Positions 1-40,981 are shown, numbered from the stretch's first letter. The stretch is 64,000 nt of DNA from Ophiodon elongatus (GCA_016806645.1 JACSYO010000570.1:511001-575000), one strand, 5' to 3'. Program-made: numbers and translations. Notes: generated by a model from the letters alone, not told the origin.

Positions 1-52
1 AGCTGATGTATTTGACAGTAAAGAGTTATTTCCAACCATGTGTTTTCTGTAG

Positions 53-3000
53 AAAGGGTTTGCACCTTTGGAGTTTTATGTGGAAGGCCTGAGAAGTCGC
101 ACACTGAAGTCCCTGATGCCGAAGTTAGGTAAGTGTCACGTCAGCGCTTTGTGTGTGTTCCAGGGTAAGCGAGTGTCTCCGTCAGAAAGCCTTGTTGCTT
201 GATAATAGACCTTACAAATGAGAATGAACGTAATTTTCCTGTAGTGGCCGACAATTGCATTCATGCATTGCCATTTGAAAACTGTAATGGTAAAAATATG
301 TATTAAGTATATAACTGTTTAAAGTTTGCAAAGACAGAGACACAAACATCTAGGTTCTTCTTTATCAACTTCAGTTTCTGACAGTATTCTTAGACAACTG
401 ACCACAAAGGCTCAGTGTTCGGTGCACCTACACAGGCTAATTGAACCCAGATTGTATCGCGTACAGACAGACTTCCGCTTTGTGTATGACTCATCTTTGA
501 TGTGACTTTCTGTATGTATAAATAACATGCGCAACGATCTGTTCGTTGAAGTACTTCTCCAGTGCACTGTGATACGTGACTGTTGAACGCCTTCCGCTTG
601 CAAGCTTAAATAAACGACAAGACAACTTTGATTCCGGTCAAGACTCTGTTTATTCGAACTTGTTAATGATTTAATACAACTCTCCTTTCGATAACGTAGG
701 AATTTTCCATTACAACTCGGGACACAATTCTGAAGTATTTGCACGTGTCTGCAGGTATGATGCACATGGTGCTGGAGCCCTACTTTAAAGGTGAGGTGTA
801 TGACATCAAACTGGTCCCCATCAGCATCAGCTACGACCGAGTGCTGGAGGAGTCGCTGTTCGCCCACGAGTTACTGGGGGCCCCCAAACCCAAAGAAACC
901 ACCACGGTACGTCCCGGTGACGTTACTCGCTTCAGTCAACACGATCAACTCAGTCCAAGAAGCCTTACCTCCTTCCGGCATTCACTGTGATCTTACTGTT
1001 CATTGTGAAGGTTAATTGGCTTCAACTGCCCCATCAAGCCTGCCGCTCTCTGAATCTATGTGTTTGTTACATTTGCAAACAATATTATTTTGTCTCTCAC
1101 CTCAGTAACTCATGAGTGCAGGTCAAAAGGGTTTGTGCATGAATAAAGCTGATTTCTTCCTGCTCGTGATTCACTCCCAGTCTGGCTCTTTCTCCGCAGG
1201 GTCTGCTGAAGGCTAGCAAAGTGCTGCAGGAAGATTACGGCAGCATGCATGTGAACTTTGGCCGTCCCATGTCAGTCCGAGATTTGTGTCGGGGCAAGAT
1301 AAACCGCTGCCAGTACAACCTCGTACCTAGGTAGGAAATAAAAGTCCTTCCATGTAGTTTTAATAGGATTTAGTCTAAAAAAAAAAAGAATCAAAGTGTA
1401 ACATTTTGCACAATCTAAACTCCTTTTTAAGTCATTATAAACCCTTCCAAATTTCTAGAAATATTACCAAAGGACATCTGCCTGTAGTCATGCCTCTCCC
1501 CCATCTGTCCTGCTCACTCCCTCCCTTTCTCTCCCTTTTACATCTATTCACAGAGATCTTCCTCAGAAGCCCAGTGCCGAGGCTCAGGCCTGTGTGCGCT
1601 GGCTGGCTCATCTGATGGTACGAATCCAAGAGGAGGGCTCTGTGATCAGCCCGTGGTCTCTGATGGCCTGCCTGTTGCTCCAGGCTCCTGCCACAGTCCT
1701 AACAGAGGAGGGCCTGCCGTGGCATCAGCTCACAGAAAACACCATCTGGCTCAGGAAGCTGGCGCTGGACTTCGGCGCTCGCCTGAACTGGCCCGGTGGG
1801 TGGAGAAGATCGATTTTTTAAATTTTATTTTTTATTATAAATTGTTAATACTGTAGCTTTTAGTGCTAAACTTTGCACCAATGCGGCTGCATCAAGCGTG
1901 AGCGTGTGATTTAAGATGGAGTGCTCTTCTTTTAGTGGGCCTTTTTAGAGGTTTATTTTCACATCCCTTGAATGACCAGTAGGTGGCGTTTGCATAGTAC
2001 ATTACAAGTGCACCAGATAGAGTTAATGCAGTAAAGTAAGTAAGTTGGATATGTCAGCGTCTTACCTCGGGATACTAAAGGCTCCTTCGACCCGGTCTGA
2101 GGTAGATCAGACAGCTTAGACGAATGCGAGTTGGCACAAGCGTTCAGATTCACTTAGGAGATCTTCAGTGGACTAATGCACTTTAAGTAACTTACCCTAA
2201 GAAGACCCTACTGAACTGCCTCACTTTACAGGCTCCTAAACACACACACAAATGTACAAACCCTTTACAAAACTCCAAACCACCCCCTTGAACAATGATG
2301 AATGTGGACGCCGTTTTCCCCAGGACAAGTCCCTGACCCGGATGTGATGTCATCCGCCGTGGCTCTTCACCACTCCATAGTTCGCCGTAAAGCGGGGCGT
2401 GTCTACCTGGTTCGGGAGGAAGAGCGTGAGAGGAAACGTCCGATCAACCCAGAGGAGGATGTGATCAGGACGGCGGCGGCGGTGCTGATGATGGCATCCT
2501 ACAGGAATCAGTCCCTGCATATTTTTCTGCGTCCTGCCCTGCTCGCAACAGCCATACGCGTCACAAAGACCGTGCACAGAGGTGAGGGCTACAAGATACT
2601 TTTTTTTTTTCAAATAACACACCGTGACATTTACTAATATATTTTCCTCTTGCCTCCTTGTGATCCACCGTTCTGTTCACAGACGAGCTCTTCGCCTTCT
2701 TTTGCTTCCTACGAGACGTCTTCTCCAACGAATTCATCTTCATCCCTGGAAAGTCGTCTCAGGTAACGACCTTATCAGCCTCCCTCGGGCATCTCAGGAC
2801 AAAGATCGTATTGAGGACCCTGGTGATAATATATGTAGCGCAAACATGATCACGGCTCTGCCTTGAACAAACTGGGCATGTTCAGGCGTAATGTCTCAAG
2901 TCAAAGCACAAGTTGGGTAGATGAGTGTGCATTTGCAAGCAACATTGGGAATAATTTTGTCGCCTTTGAAGAGGCTACAGTATGTGCAAAAGCTGCCCAG

Positions 3001-4746
3001 GAAAACCAAAATACTCCTCACTATCATGATTACCTTCTTCTCTGCATATTGTTACCCGGTCAAAGGCCTTTTATATACAAAAGAAATCCACAACGTTTTA
3101 AGTCTTTTGTCTCTCCATTATTCAGGACTTTGAGGAGGCATGCGTCCTCCTGAGGAAATGCGGAGCAGTCCACACCAGTGAACAGGAAGTGACGGTGTCA
3201 GACGAGGGGCCGGAGGCGCTATCCTTCCTGCAGGCACTTCTGCAACCCTTCATGGACTCTTATCAGGTCCTTTGACTTTTGCCTCCCCTGATTGAGATAT
3301 CGCACGATGCACATGATGCTGACATGGCTGTAGCTACCACTGAGGTCATGACCTCTGCTTTTGTTCTGGAGTTAGGGGGTTTTGGCAACCCTGAGGTAGT
3401 TTAAATTATACAATTGAACATATTTTTATGCTAGTTCCAATAGTTTTTTTTTTTTTTTTTTGAGTACTTTAGGTCAACAAAAATGAATAAATACAAATAA
3501 ATAATTCAGAATAATAACGTTATTCTTGGTCATGTGGAGCAGGCATTAAAACAGAATTGAGACCTTCTTGTTAAACAAAATGAATTGGGAGTGCTTTATT
3601 TTACAGGGCTATAATTTATCAGTGTTTAGCTAATAAGCAGTTGTTGACTGCTCTGTTTGAATATAATTTGCATAAATGTATTCAAAGACTTGATGAGAGA
3701 TGTTGGGACTATTTCCTTCCCAGTGCTCTTTAAATCTGGTAATGGAATTTTTAATGCGATTAGAGACACTCCCTCTGTTACGAAAAAATGTTGTTTGGGT
3801 TGTTGGGTCACGCCTGGCTTACATTTCCATAATATGCCATGATGCTGAAAACGAAAGTATTGCAGTCACTAATTTTATATACAGCAGGTTTCCTCACAAG
3901 ACAGTGCATAAATAGTTACTATTTTAGACTCTACAGAAACTACAATTACATTGTTGGATTTAAATAGTAAAAAATAGGCGCTTTATGTCCTCCTGTCTGA
4001 TCAGGTGTGTTTTTATGTCCAGGTGATGTTCAGGTACCTCTGTGAAGACGGAGTTCATGTGTTCGACGAGAAACGGCTCATACCTGCTGTGCGAAACCTG
4101 GCTTCAAAGCTCATCCTCTCGGGTAAAACAAAGTGACCTCTGGCCCCTAAGAACAATCTCAAGCTGTTAAACTCATGTCAGCGTTTCCCATCATTATGTG
4201 TGTGTTTCAGGTGAGCTCCACACCTATGAAGCCCTTTCGTCCGACATGCAGAAGAACGTTCTGTCGGCCCTGCGGAGGCTGGAGACCTTGACAAAGTTGA
4301 AGGCGTGAGTAACGAGATTAGCCGCCGCAAATCTGTTTGGTTTTAAGCTCATTTTCTGTGGTGGTTGAGAAGCTGTCTGAGTTTCCGATGCCAACGGGTT
4401 TTTTTTAAGGTTCTCCGTCTGATTTCTCCTCACAGGTCTGAGCAGAATGAATACAGAGTGAACAAAGCAGCCGTCAGAAGAATCAGTGACATACTTTGTG
4501 AGTCGGCTTACTTCAAATACAACATTTTGTGATGAAGATGAACATTGTGACCTTGTTAACCTCATTGCCTTTAGAATACATTGACTGTCCTCACCGTGTG
4601 TTTAAGATTTGGTTTATGCCCTTGTTTGTGTTTACCGCACCAACCGACAGCCGCCTTAGGGATTTTTTTTCTTCTTTTCTTCTTTCACTGTAGCCGGGAA
4701 AATCCCTCCCCAGATGCTCCAGACTACACCTGACGCAAAACTTTAG
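53..4746 (+). CDS. gnpat: Dihydroxyacetone-phosphate acyltransferase (GNPAT), 3' part, 11 exons
   Basis: GNPAT acylates dihydroxyacetone phosphate in the peroxisome lumen, the first step of ether-lipid (plasmalogen) synthesis. Eleven exons are visible: 53-128, 755-906, 1200-1330, 1554-1795, 2324-2581, 2683-2762, 3126-3266, 4023-4122, 4211-4304, 4436-4497 and 4694-4746. All have AG/GT borders and matching phases, giving 462 codons plus stop, about two thirds of the roughly 680-residue family length. The 5' exons lie outside the window. The first visible exon carries VEGLRSR, matching the glycerolipid acyltransferase motif FLEGTRSR. Then come LVPISISYDRVLEESL, ELLGAPKPKETT and FGRPMSVRDL, all close to mammalian GNPAT. 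The protein ends DAKL, with AKL a classical PTS1 peroxisomal targeting tripeptide, which agrees with the enzyme's location. No frameshift is seen. Confidence 0.95.
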
Positions 4747-5320
4747 CCTCCACTGGAACGGATCCAACTTCAGTATCGGCTCACCGTCCTGTTAACCCCT
4801 ACTTAACCAGTTCAACTTCTCCTTCCCTCCGTGCCTTTATGCAGCCAATCGGTCGAACTGCTGCGCCTTAACTCTGCATCCTCGATACCAGTGGCCAGAC
4901 TTAACCTGGCAGCGTTCCACTCTTAAACGTTTACCCCCCCCCCCTCCACCCCCACCCACCACTCTGTGTCATCCCAAACTGAAGATAAAGCTACAAAGAC
5001 CTGATATGGTGACCCAAGGGCAATCGTATTGCTGATTTTTATTTGTCTATAATCAGAATTATGCAGAAATGCTAGCAGTATATGACTGATGCACTAGTGA
5101 TGCCTGTGGATCAAGATACTTAACTATAACTGTATTTTAATCAGTTGCATTGTGATAGTATGTTTTTGTCCTGTATTTGTTGTTGATTGACAAGGCTGAC
5201 ATGTCTAAATGAGGAGAATGAACAATAGAGCACTTTAAAATGAACTTTACTGCTGGCATAGTAAGTGCAGTTAGATAATAAACACTGAATTATGACTCTT
5301 GATTGTATAAACAATGTACC

Positions 5321-5326
5321 AATAAA
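5321..5326 (+). terminator. gnpat: gnpat polyadenylation signal
   Basis: AATAAA lies about 575 bp after the gnpat stop. The span 4747-5320 is otherwise ordinary AT-rich 3' UTR with a C-rich run near 4935-4965 and no ORF. Cleavage would be expected near 5340, just before the 3' end of the convergent gene. Confidence 0.6.
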
Positions 5327-5390
5327 AATCATAATACTGTACCATTAACAATGCCAAATATCATAACCCATACAACGTTTGTTTGAGACA

Positions 5391-5396
5391 TTTATT
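5391..5396 (-). terminator. Polyadenylation signal of the convergent two-exon gene
   Basis: TTTATT on the plus strand reads AATAAA on the minus strand, about 250 bp downstream of the stop of the 5648-6978 gene. Cleavage near 5370 would leave only tens of bases to the expected gnpat 3' end. Confidence 0.5.
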
Positions 5397-5647
5397 TTAA
5401 CTTTGTTACATCTCAATAAATGCAAAACAAATGTTACAAAAATGCACCACAGAGTCTTGTTTTTCCACACTTGATTATAAATTCTTCACTGATTCTGTTT
5501 GTACTATTCCCTCAACAGTGAGTGAAAACCAGAGGTCAAAGTTCAACACGCTGCCTGCACCTGTAAAGCCTCAGCAGTTAGAAGAAGGCTTCTTATGTAC
5601 CAATTCACCAGTATATTGTTTTAGGCCCACATGGGGGGTGGGGGGGA

Positions 5648-6978
5648 TTATCTATACACAGGTGGTACGTCAACCTTGATGCGTAAAGCGCTGACAGGGT
5701 CTTGACAAAACACCGAGATGTATTCCAACACTCTAGAATTTAGCTTTTTCTCGCCCTCTTTGGCCCTGTGCCGCTCTTTGTCCCACCTGTCCTTCTCGCC
5801 GTTCATCTGGGAGAACAGGTTGACCTGGATGGTGCGCAGCGTGGCCGCCAGCACGTAGAAGCCTCCCTGCAGCATGTGGCAGAAGGCGGCGCCCACGCTG
5901 AGCGCGGCGCCCATCAGGTTGGGCACCGTCTCGCACACCACGCACATGCCCTCCAGGAAGTGCAGCGTGCCCTTCTTGGCCATGGGCTGGCCTTGGTGGA
6001 CTGAGCCGCCGTGCTGGGCCGGGGCCGGGGTCTGGGCATGGTTGACCAGGTACCGCGCACAGTCGGCGAAGTGTGTGAGGGCCCGGCGCAGCGGGAGCAG
6101 GGCCAGGTACAGGTGACATGCAGCTTTGGTCAGAGCGTGGAAGAGCAGCCGCAGCTCAAGCACGGCGTTGCCTGGAGATAAGAGGGCAGCGGGGTCAGAT
6201 CTAATTTAACACCATGGCTAATGTCAGCAACCATTACAAACAGCGTCTGCCACACTGGATTAAAGTGTTCACCAGCCATGCGGACGGCGGGCATCGCCTT
6301 AGCACGCGAAGCGGGCGAGCTCAGGGACCCATCCTCTGACACAATATCTCAAATCATACAGCCAACACATCCTTCCAATTCTATTCCCAACTATTGCAGT
6401 GCAACTTTTGCCAAAATACTGTAGGCAATTGGATCGAGTAATCATAAGTCTCAAAAAATGCCAATAAATAAAAAATACTTTTAAATGTTTGAAGTGTCTC
6501 ATCAAATCAACTTGTTTTAGGAAAAACAACATTGTGTGATTCATAAAGTCTCCTAAAGCGGCCCTTCACGCGGCACTGCTGCACCTGCGGCAACATTTAT
6601 TCTTATCAAGCTGAAATTTGGGAAACGTGTGTGAATTGAAAATACTGTCATGATTTCCCGAAGATGGTCCCAGTGCGCCATCCTTTCATAGGTTTATGGC
6701 AACTGATAATCAATTATTAGTAAAACTGCAGGGTACAATTATTTGTTTTACCCAGCAAATTACACTCTGAGCAAACATGTTATGCAGAGAGATAAATAGT
6801 ATTATATCTTATGCTGTATTTATGACAGCTGTTTCCGCCATATGGTGGTAGACCGGTGCCACAGCGTTCCTGAAAAGCTTCCAAATCTCCTTTTCACTTA
6901 ATTTCCCCCCTTACCGTCTATAAAGCAGAAAATCCAGAGCAGGGCAATAGTCGCTGCCAACGATGTCCACCAATCCAT
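5648..6978 (-). CDS. Unrecognised two-exon protein with N-terminal hydrophobic segment
   Basis: I do not recognise this gene. Exon 1 (6915-6978) begins ATG and encodes MDWWTSLAATIALL followed by WIFCFID, a hydrophobic stretch that could be a signal anchor or transmembrane segment. It ends at a GTAAGG donor in phase 1. Exon 2 (5648-6171) follows a TATCTCCAG acceptor in the matching phase and supplies about 171 residues. These include an amphipathic stretch rich in Leu, Ala and His, a spacer (TPAPAQHGG...), a second hydrophobic region around VPNLMGAALSVGAAFCHML, and a basic, charged segment (EKDRWDKERHRAKEGEKK) before a conserved-looking end (ISVFCQDPVSALRIKVDVPP). Total is about 193 residues. 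The splice phase fit, GC-rich coding sequence and downstream polyA signal support a real gene. It may be a small membrane-associated protein; no function is assigned. Confidence 0.7.
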
Positions 6979-7649
6979 GTGGTCTCCCCCCGGTCCTGGG
7001 CTCGGCAACAAACAAAAAAAAAGAAAGAAAGCAGTGAACTTCTCAAGTTATGATCTGGCCAAGCCCTGCCCTGCCTTTACGCGGCTAATACCCACACATT
7101 AAGTAGGCCTAGCATTCTCCACAGGTGTCGGAGAGTTGCAGCCTAGCGCAACACCTACAGTGCGCCGAGGTGTCAGCAGGCGCATTAGGACGCACAGACA
7201 CAACCCTTGAACTGATTGCACCTTGTTGTGTCTCACAGAAACGGGCACGTCTTTGCGTCAGGAGAATGCCAAATAGTTACAATCAGTGATTTATTGGATT
7301 ATTTAAAACAAGGATAGAAATAATTATTAAAAAAAAACACACAAAAAAAAAAAAACAGGCATTATTTCCCTCCTCTGTTCCATGTCATGGGCTATTTATT
7401 TTCAATATTTTCTCTTCCTCACCGCTTCTTTTTTTAAATATATATGCTTGGATGCAAACCAGAGCCAATATTAATCTTACATAACACATGCTTTTTACAG
7501 GACAGATTCGTTCTCGTTCCTCAGGTGGATACCTTATAGTTCTCAGTGTGTACAAATATAGCCATCATGGGTTTACTACCGAGGCTGGATACACTCCAAG
7601 TTAGTCTAGGCACAGGTGAGCTCCAGACAAGGTGGGAGCGATCACCTTG

Positions 7650-7868
7650 CCTAAAAAAAGATATTGTAGTTGTTGCCAATTTAAAGGAAGAAACAAATCT
7701 AAAATTCAAGAAATTAATTTTGGGTGTTAGGCTACAGAGGGGAGGATAGGTTGATTGGAAATGTTTCACTTTAAGGACATTTTAAAATGTTATATTATTT
7801 TTTATTTGTTTCAATACTTAGACATCAAATGTCTAATATTTTATATATATATATATATATATAATATT

Positions 7869-7907
<39 letters not shown>

Positions 7908-8655
7908 AGATTAGGCATTTTCAGGTTTATATATAGTCTACATACATACATACATACATACATACATACATACAGTAGGCCTTGGCTATAGGCTACACAT
8001 ATAATTACACACATAGACTACACCTGGGTCGTGACCGAAAGAACGAGGTCTCGGATACAAGCGGCCGAAATGAGTTTTCTCCGTAGGGTGGCCGGGCTCA
8101 GCCTTAGAGATAGGGTAAGGAGCTCGGACATCCGGAGGGAAGGAGTTGAGGCGCTACTCCTTCGTATCGAAAGGAGTCAGCTGAGGTGGTTCGGCATCTG
8201 ATCAGGATGCCTCCTGGACGCCTCCCGTTAGAGGTTTTCCAGGCACGCCCAACTGGTAGGAGGCCCCGGGGAAGACCCAGGACACGCTGGAGGATTATAT
8301 CTCCCAGCTGGCCTGGGAACGCCTCGGGATCCCCAGAACGAGCTGGAACGTGTTGCGGGTGAGAGGGAAGCCTGGGTCGGCCTGCTAGGCCTGCTGCCCC
8401 CGCGACCCGACCCCGGATAAGCGGAGGATAATGGATGGATGGATGGACTACAAACAATATAGCGATACTGATAATAAACATAAAATTAAATATACAAAGT
8501 AACTACGTTTATAATTTGAAGACACACACACACGTGATGTCTAAGTATTGAAACAAAATAAAATAATATTACATTTTAAAATGTCCTTGAAGTGAAACAT
8601 TTAGAATTTTAGATTAGTTTCTTCCTTTAAATTGGCAACAACTTCTAAATATGGT
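7650..8655. repeat. Fold-back (inverted) repeat enclosing (TA)n and a LINE tail
   Basis: The sequence at about 7655-7845 reappears in reverse complement at about 8533-8652. The shared parts include the stretch TTGCCAATTTAAAGGAAGAAAC and the run through TTTAAGGACATTTTAAAATG to CAATACTTAGACATCA. The right arm lacks about 40 bp present in the left arm (7712-7752). The loop holds (TA)n at about 7841-7901, (CATA)n at 7940-7975 and the LINE fragment at 8022-8445. This suggests a hairpin-forming nonautonomous element, or an inverted duplication later invaded by a LINE. Confidence 0.65.
8022..8445 (+). mobile_element. 5'-truncated Rex3/RTE-like LINE 3' end
   Basis: The plus strand reads like the C-terminus of a fish non-LTR reverse transcriptase: QLRWFGI, then RMPPGRLPLEVFQARPTG, then RRPRGRPRT with RW, and WERLGIP. 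The frame is broken in places. It ends CGGATAAGCGGAGGATAATGGATGGATGGATGG, and GATG repeats at the 3' end are typical of Rex3-type elements. Only the last roughly 420 bp remain, the usual outcome of incomplete reverse transcription. A possible short flanking duplication (GACTACA) is too short to be firm. Confidence 0.75.
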
Positions 8656-8689
8656 GTATATAACCCACCGATAACTTTGTCTGACGCCG

Positions 8690-8998
8690 ACGTGCATCTT
8701 TGCCGCTTGTGAGCCGGTGTCATGGAAACAGAAAACCTTCAGACAGCAGGACACCTGGAGGAGGCCTCTCCCCTCTCTGTCGCTCCCTCCCGCCCTCTCT
8801 CCAAGTCACCGCCTCTGTTGGAGCTCGTCTGTAGGGGGAAACCAGAGGTTAACAGTCGCCCCACGTTTATCATGTCCCGTGTGTTTTATGTGACGGAGAG
8901 CTGACCCGAAACCCCCCAAAAAAAGGAGTTTCGGTTCATTTTTTGCCGTTTTTCCGCACGAACCTCGGACCCAAACGTCCTCAAGTCAGCAGAGGTAA
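8690..8998 (+). promoter_or_regulatory. fam228: Probable promoter and noncoding first exon of fam228
   Basis: This is a relatively CpG-containing stretch between the foldback repeat and the first fam228 coding exon. It ends with CAGCAGAG|GTAAGAAA, a good donor at about 8996. The simplest reading is a noncoding first exon spliced to the exon at 9148. A 60-codon ORF inside it (8722-8904) shows no family similarity and is probably incidental. Confidence 0.4.
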
Positions 8999-9149
8999 GA
9001 AACCACAACATTACTATGGGGACCAGGGCCGGTCAGTCCTGAAATTAGAAGAAACAATGTGCTGCTTGAGTAATACAATTTAACTACTTAGCATGTACGA
9101 ACGCCAGATGGCTCAAACCATATTTATTTTTTCTTCTCATGATTTAGGG

Positions 9150-11380
9150 ATGAGCTCCAAAAAGAACAACAAGGCCCGGGGTGTGATCACCTTCCACACA
9201 CTTTTTCCTGTCAGCATGTGGAAATCAGAGGTAAAAAAAAAAATAATTTGTCAACTAAGAATCATCACTTGTCTTTAAACGCCAGGGAGGCTGCCTTGAT
9301 ACAGTATGTGTACCCTGGCCAGTCCACAGGGGGGGGGGGGGGGTCTGAATACCTGGCTGCTCCTCTTCATCCTCCGTCTGTACAGTGTCATGTCTGAATC
9401 TACAATACGGGAATCTCAGTGGCCTGGGGAGAGATGAATGGAAAGGTTTCAGGTTATTGACGGATGCAGTAGCCACTGTTCTCCTCTCTTAACTCGGGAC
9501 AATAGGAAGAAGAAAAGAAATGCTCGGAGGGGCCAGATGAGTTATACATGCTATTATTTCAGAAGAACGCAACAAAATGCAGAGCAGGGAAGCTGCCACA
9601 TTTGTAAAAAAAAAAACAAACAAACAAAACCCCTCACAGTGCACTGACACACACATGTCCCGTGTGTTTGCGTAACAGTGAGATGCAGCTCAGGTTTCCT
9701 GGTAGTGACATGATCTGTCAGTGTCCGTCGTGCTGTCCTCTGTTACCTTCTGTTCACCTACATGCACGTGTCTGGTCCGTCTGTGAACTCCAGCTGGGAT
9801 TCCTAAGAGTTTATCGTCCATGTGGAGGTCTGCAGTGCGTGTGGGGTTTTTTCTCTCTGTACATTGTGATCCGACACTACAGTATCTACGCGGGGGAGGA
9901 GGGGGGGGGGGGGGTTGCAATGTGATTTATTTATTGGAATGATATACCGGTAGTGACAGAAAGATAGTGGTGAGTGACACTACCGGTGTTTCAGGAGTGC
10001 AGGGCGGATGCGAGGGACGCTACGGGCCGCAGAGGGAGCCTGTCTCTTCGGACTGCGAGGACCAGGAGCCCCGGTAAATGTGCAAGAGCAGGGAAAAGGG
10101 ACGAGGCCTCACCCTCCGGGCCACAGCCGGGGGCCAAACAGGACTGGCTCTCTCACACCTCCCTCAGACGACTGAAGGTAATTGCGATCAACCAAACTCA
10201 TACCTGACGGAGGTGGACGATCTTACTACACCTACTACTATTTATTTAGGCCAAGATGGAGGCTGAAAATCAACAGGCGAAAGAAATAACCCAACCGCTA
10301 CTGGACACGGAAAATGGTTTCATGAAGGTAAGAAGCTGGACAACCGACTTCACAACGTTTGTTGTTCTGTATGAACTTCCACTGTCTAATTTGCAGTTTG
10401 TCGTGAAATAATGCAGCTTTTTAAAACTCAATTTTTTTTAACCATCTACAAAACCAAAAAAAAAAAAAAAGGCTTTGAATCTGGAAACTTTGTGTCTGTA
10501 CCTCCCATGTCGGTTGAAACGTGTCTCCATTGAGGACTTGGAGATGTTTCTGAGCCACCGGGACGTAACGGAGCTGAGGAGGAGGGAGCTGCTGCACAAG
10601 CGCTGGACTGAGCGGGTCTGGTTCCCCCTCCAGAGGAGAGTGGAGGAACATGTGTCCAGCTGCAGCCCCGCGGCGGTCAAGAGGCGCCAGAGCTTGTACA
10701 GTCACTACCTCCATCACTGCAACACCAAGGTGATGCTGATCTCACCAGTCAGTCTGCTTCACTACCTTTGGAATGGAAACAGCTTTTTTTATTCCAAATT
10801 AGTCTCACACGAGTGATGTGTGATTATCTAACTGCTGTAATGTATTTCATCTTCAGGGCTCTGTGTTTCTAGATACCTACGACCTAAGGGAATACGATCC
10901 GCTTCTCCTACACGTCAAAAAGCCACACTCTTTCAAGGTGAAGGAGTTTTTTGCGACGCCTCGGACCGACATCCTGCGACAGGCCTCATCTCATCATCCA
11001 GTCACCCCATCCACAAAGCCTCCAGTGGGGGATGAGACTGAAGGAAGGAGGTCCAGCAGGTACAAATACACAGTATATTATGATTTAGTTTTATCGTCAA
11101 AACATACTTGATAGAACAAAGCAGGATCTGCAGTGACTGTGTGATAACAGCTGCGGCACAGCGCCACTTCAGGATCGCAGCCAAGCTCATTTCAGTTCAA
11201 ACGATGTTTGAAGTAACGTCGCGCACGCGTGTCTCGTCCAGGCTCGACACCATACCGTACCACATCAGTGCGACTGCCTCGCCAGATGGAAGGTGTCATC
11301 AGACCGGCTGCTGGCTCCTCAGATATGGGCCACAACAAGCGAGTCGACAACAGCTTCAGTCCTCGCCCACGTCCAAATAA
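9150..11380 (+). CDS. fam228: FAM228 family protein, six coding exons
   Basis: FAM228 proteins are vertebrate proteins of unknown function, FAM228A/B in mammals. Model: 9150-9230, 9995-10177, 10250-10327, 10535-10729, 10857-11059 and 11242-11380, totalling 879 nt (292 residues plus stop) with consistent phases. The start is MSSKKNNK, just after an acceptor at 9147. The diagnostic core is in exons 4 and 5: LHKRWTERVWFPLQRRVEEH, LYSHYLHHCNTK, GSVFLDTYDLREYDPLLL and VKKPHSFKV. This matches the human FAM228B pattern of ELxxKxWxxxVxxPLQ, then LxxxxKxG.xFxxxYDxxEYDP. Exon 2 has an alternative donor at 10073, and the acceptor of exon 4 is the least certain border. Exon 6 is poorly conserved. Human FAM228A lies next to ITSN2, and the same linkage is seen here. 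Confidence 0.82.
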
Positions 11381-11494
11381 AATCCATTCCAACCGTAAAT
11401 CTCCACCTCTGTTCGCCTCCAACTACCTCACATTTTCCCCAAGGCACTGTACTGGAAAGGGTTGTGTTGACAAAGTGGTGAAACATTCAGCCGC

Positions 11495-11500
11495 AATAAA
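11495..11500 (+). terminator. fam228: fam228 polyadenylation signal
   Basis: AATAAA in CCGCAATAAAGAAAAC, about 115 bp after the fam228 stop. Another AATAAA overlaps the stop itself (11376-11381). Confidence 0.6.
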
Positions 11501-11531
11501 GAAAACATGTTTACCGTTTGTGTATGTACAT

Positions 11532-11537
11532 TTTATT
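11532..11537 (-). terminator. itsn2: itsn2 polyadenylation signal
   Basis: TTTATT on the plus strand is AATAAA for the minus-strand gene, about 580 bp downstream of the itsn2 stop. Its expected cleavage site (about 11510-11520) coincides with that of convergent fam228. The 3' UTR between 11538 and 12113 includes a 26-bp perfect tandem duplication at 11693-11744 and nothing else notable. Confidence 0.55.
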
Positions 11538-12113
11538 CATGGCATTGTCAGAATTTAATGGCAAACTTCGGGTTAACGTTTGACATTACATTGTACAGTA
11601 GTGTGCAGCATTTTTTTAAATGACGGCATGTCAAGGACGCGTGGCAGTGTGCAGGTGAATGAATAACAGGACGCATGTCTTCGTAGAAACAAAGACATGT
11701 TACCGTCACACGTTACCCAGACATGTTACCGTCACACGTTACCCAGGCATTTTTTTCTCCGTGAAGACTAAAATAGTATTGTGTAGAAATTTGTAAAAAC
11801 GCAACCATTTAGCAACTGCGGTCAATTCTATTGACATTTTAGCTGGTTTGTTGGAAACAAGAACACCCTTTTTCCACAATACAGTTCTAGTCCATCAGTT
11901 TTCTCATCCTCCAGTTTTGGCAGCAAGGTCACTTAAATGAGTTTAGGTGGCTCAAGGCAGAATAAGGCGGTGACAGTAAAATCAAAGAGTTTTTCAAGGC
12001 CACCCTGGCATCGCTATAGGCGGTTTACGCTGATGCAAAATGGCTTCTCTTCATTACTAAAAAAAAACAAGTGGTGCGAGTGCCTGAGGGAGTATTTTGG
12101 CTGTGCGTTGTCC

Positions 12114-40825
<28,712 letters not shown>

Positions 40826-40937
40826 GGCTGCAGGTGGAGAGCACGGGCAGAGAGGTGAGTCCTCCACTCAGCTGGCTAGCTCTCAGACATCTGCAGAGAA
40901 AGAGAGAGGGAGAGAAAGATGTGAGTGTGTGAGTGTG

Positions 40938-40981
<44 letters not shown>

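Noticed and set aside
5733..6119. 128-residue Pro/Gly/Arg-rich minus ORF
   Set aside because: Alternate frame of exon 2 of the two-exon gene in GC-rich sequence.
8722..8904. 60-residue ORF in the fam228 promoter region
   Set aside because: No family similarity, and it runs through a region better explained as a 5' untranslated exon.
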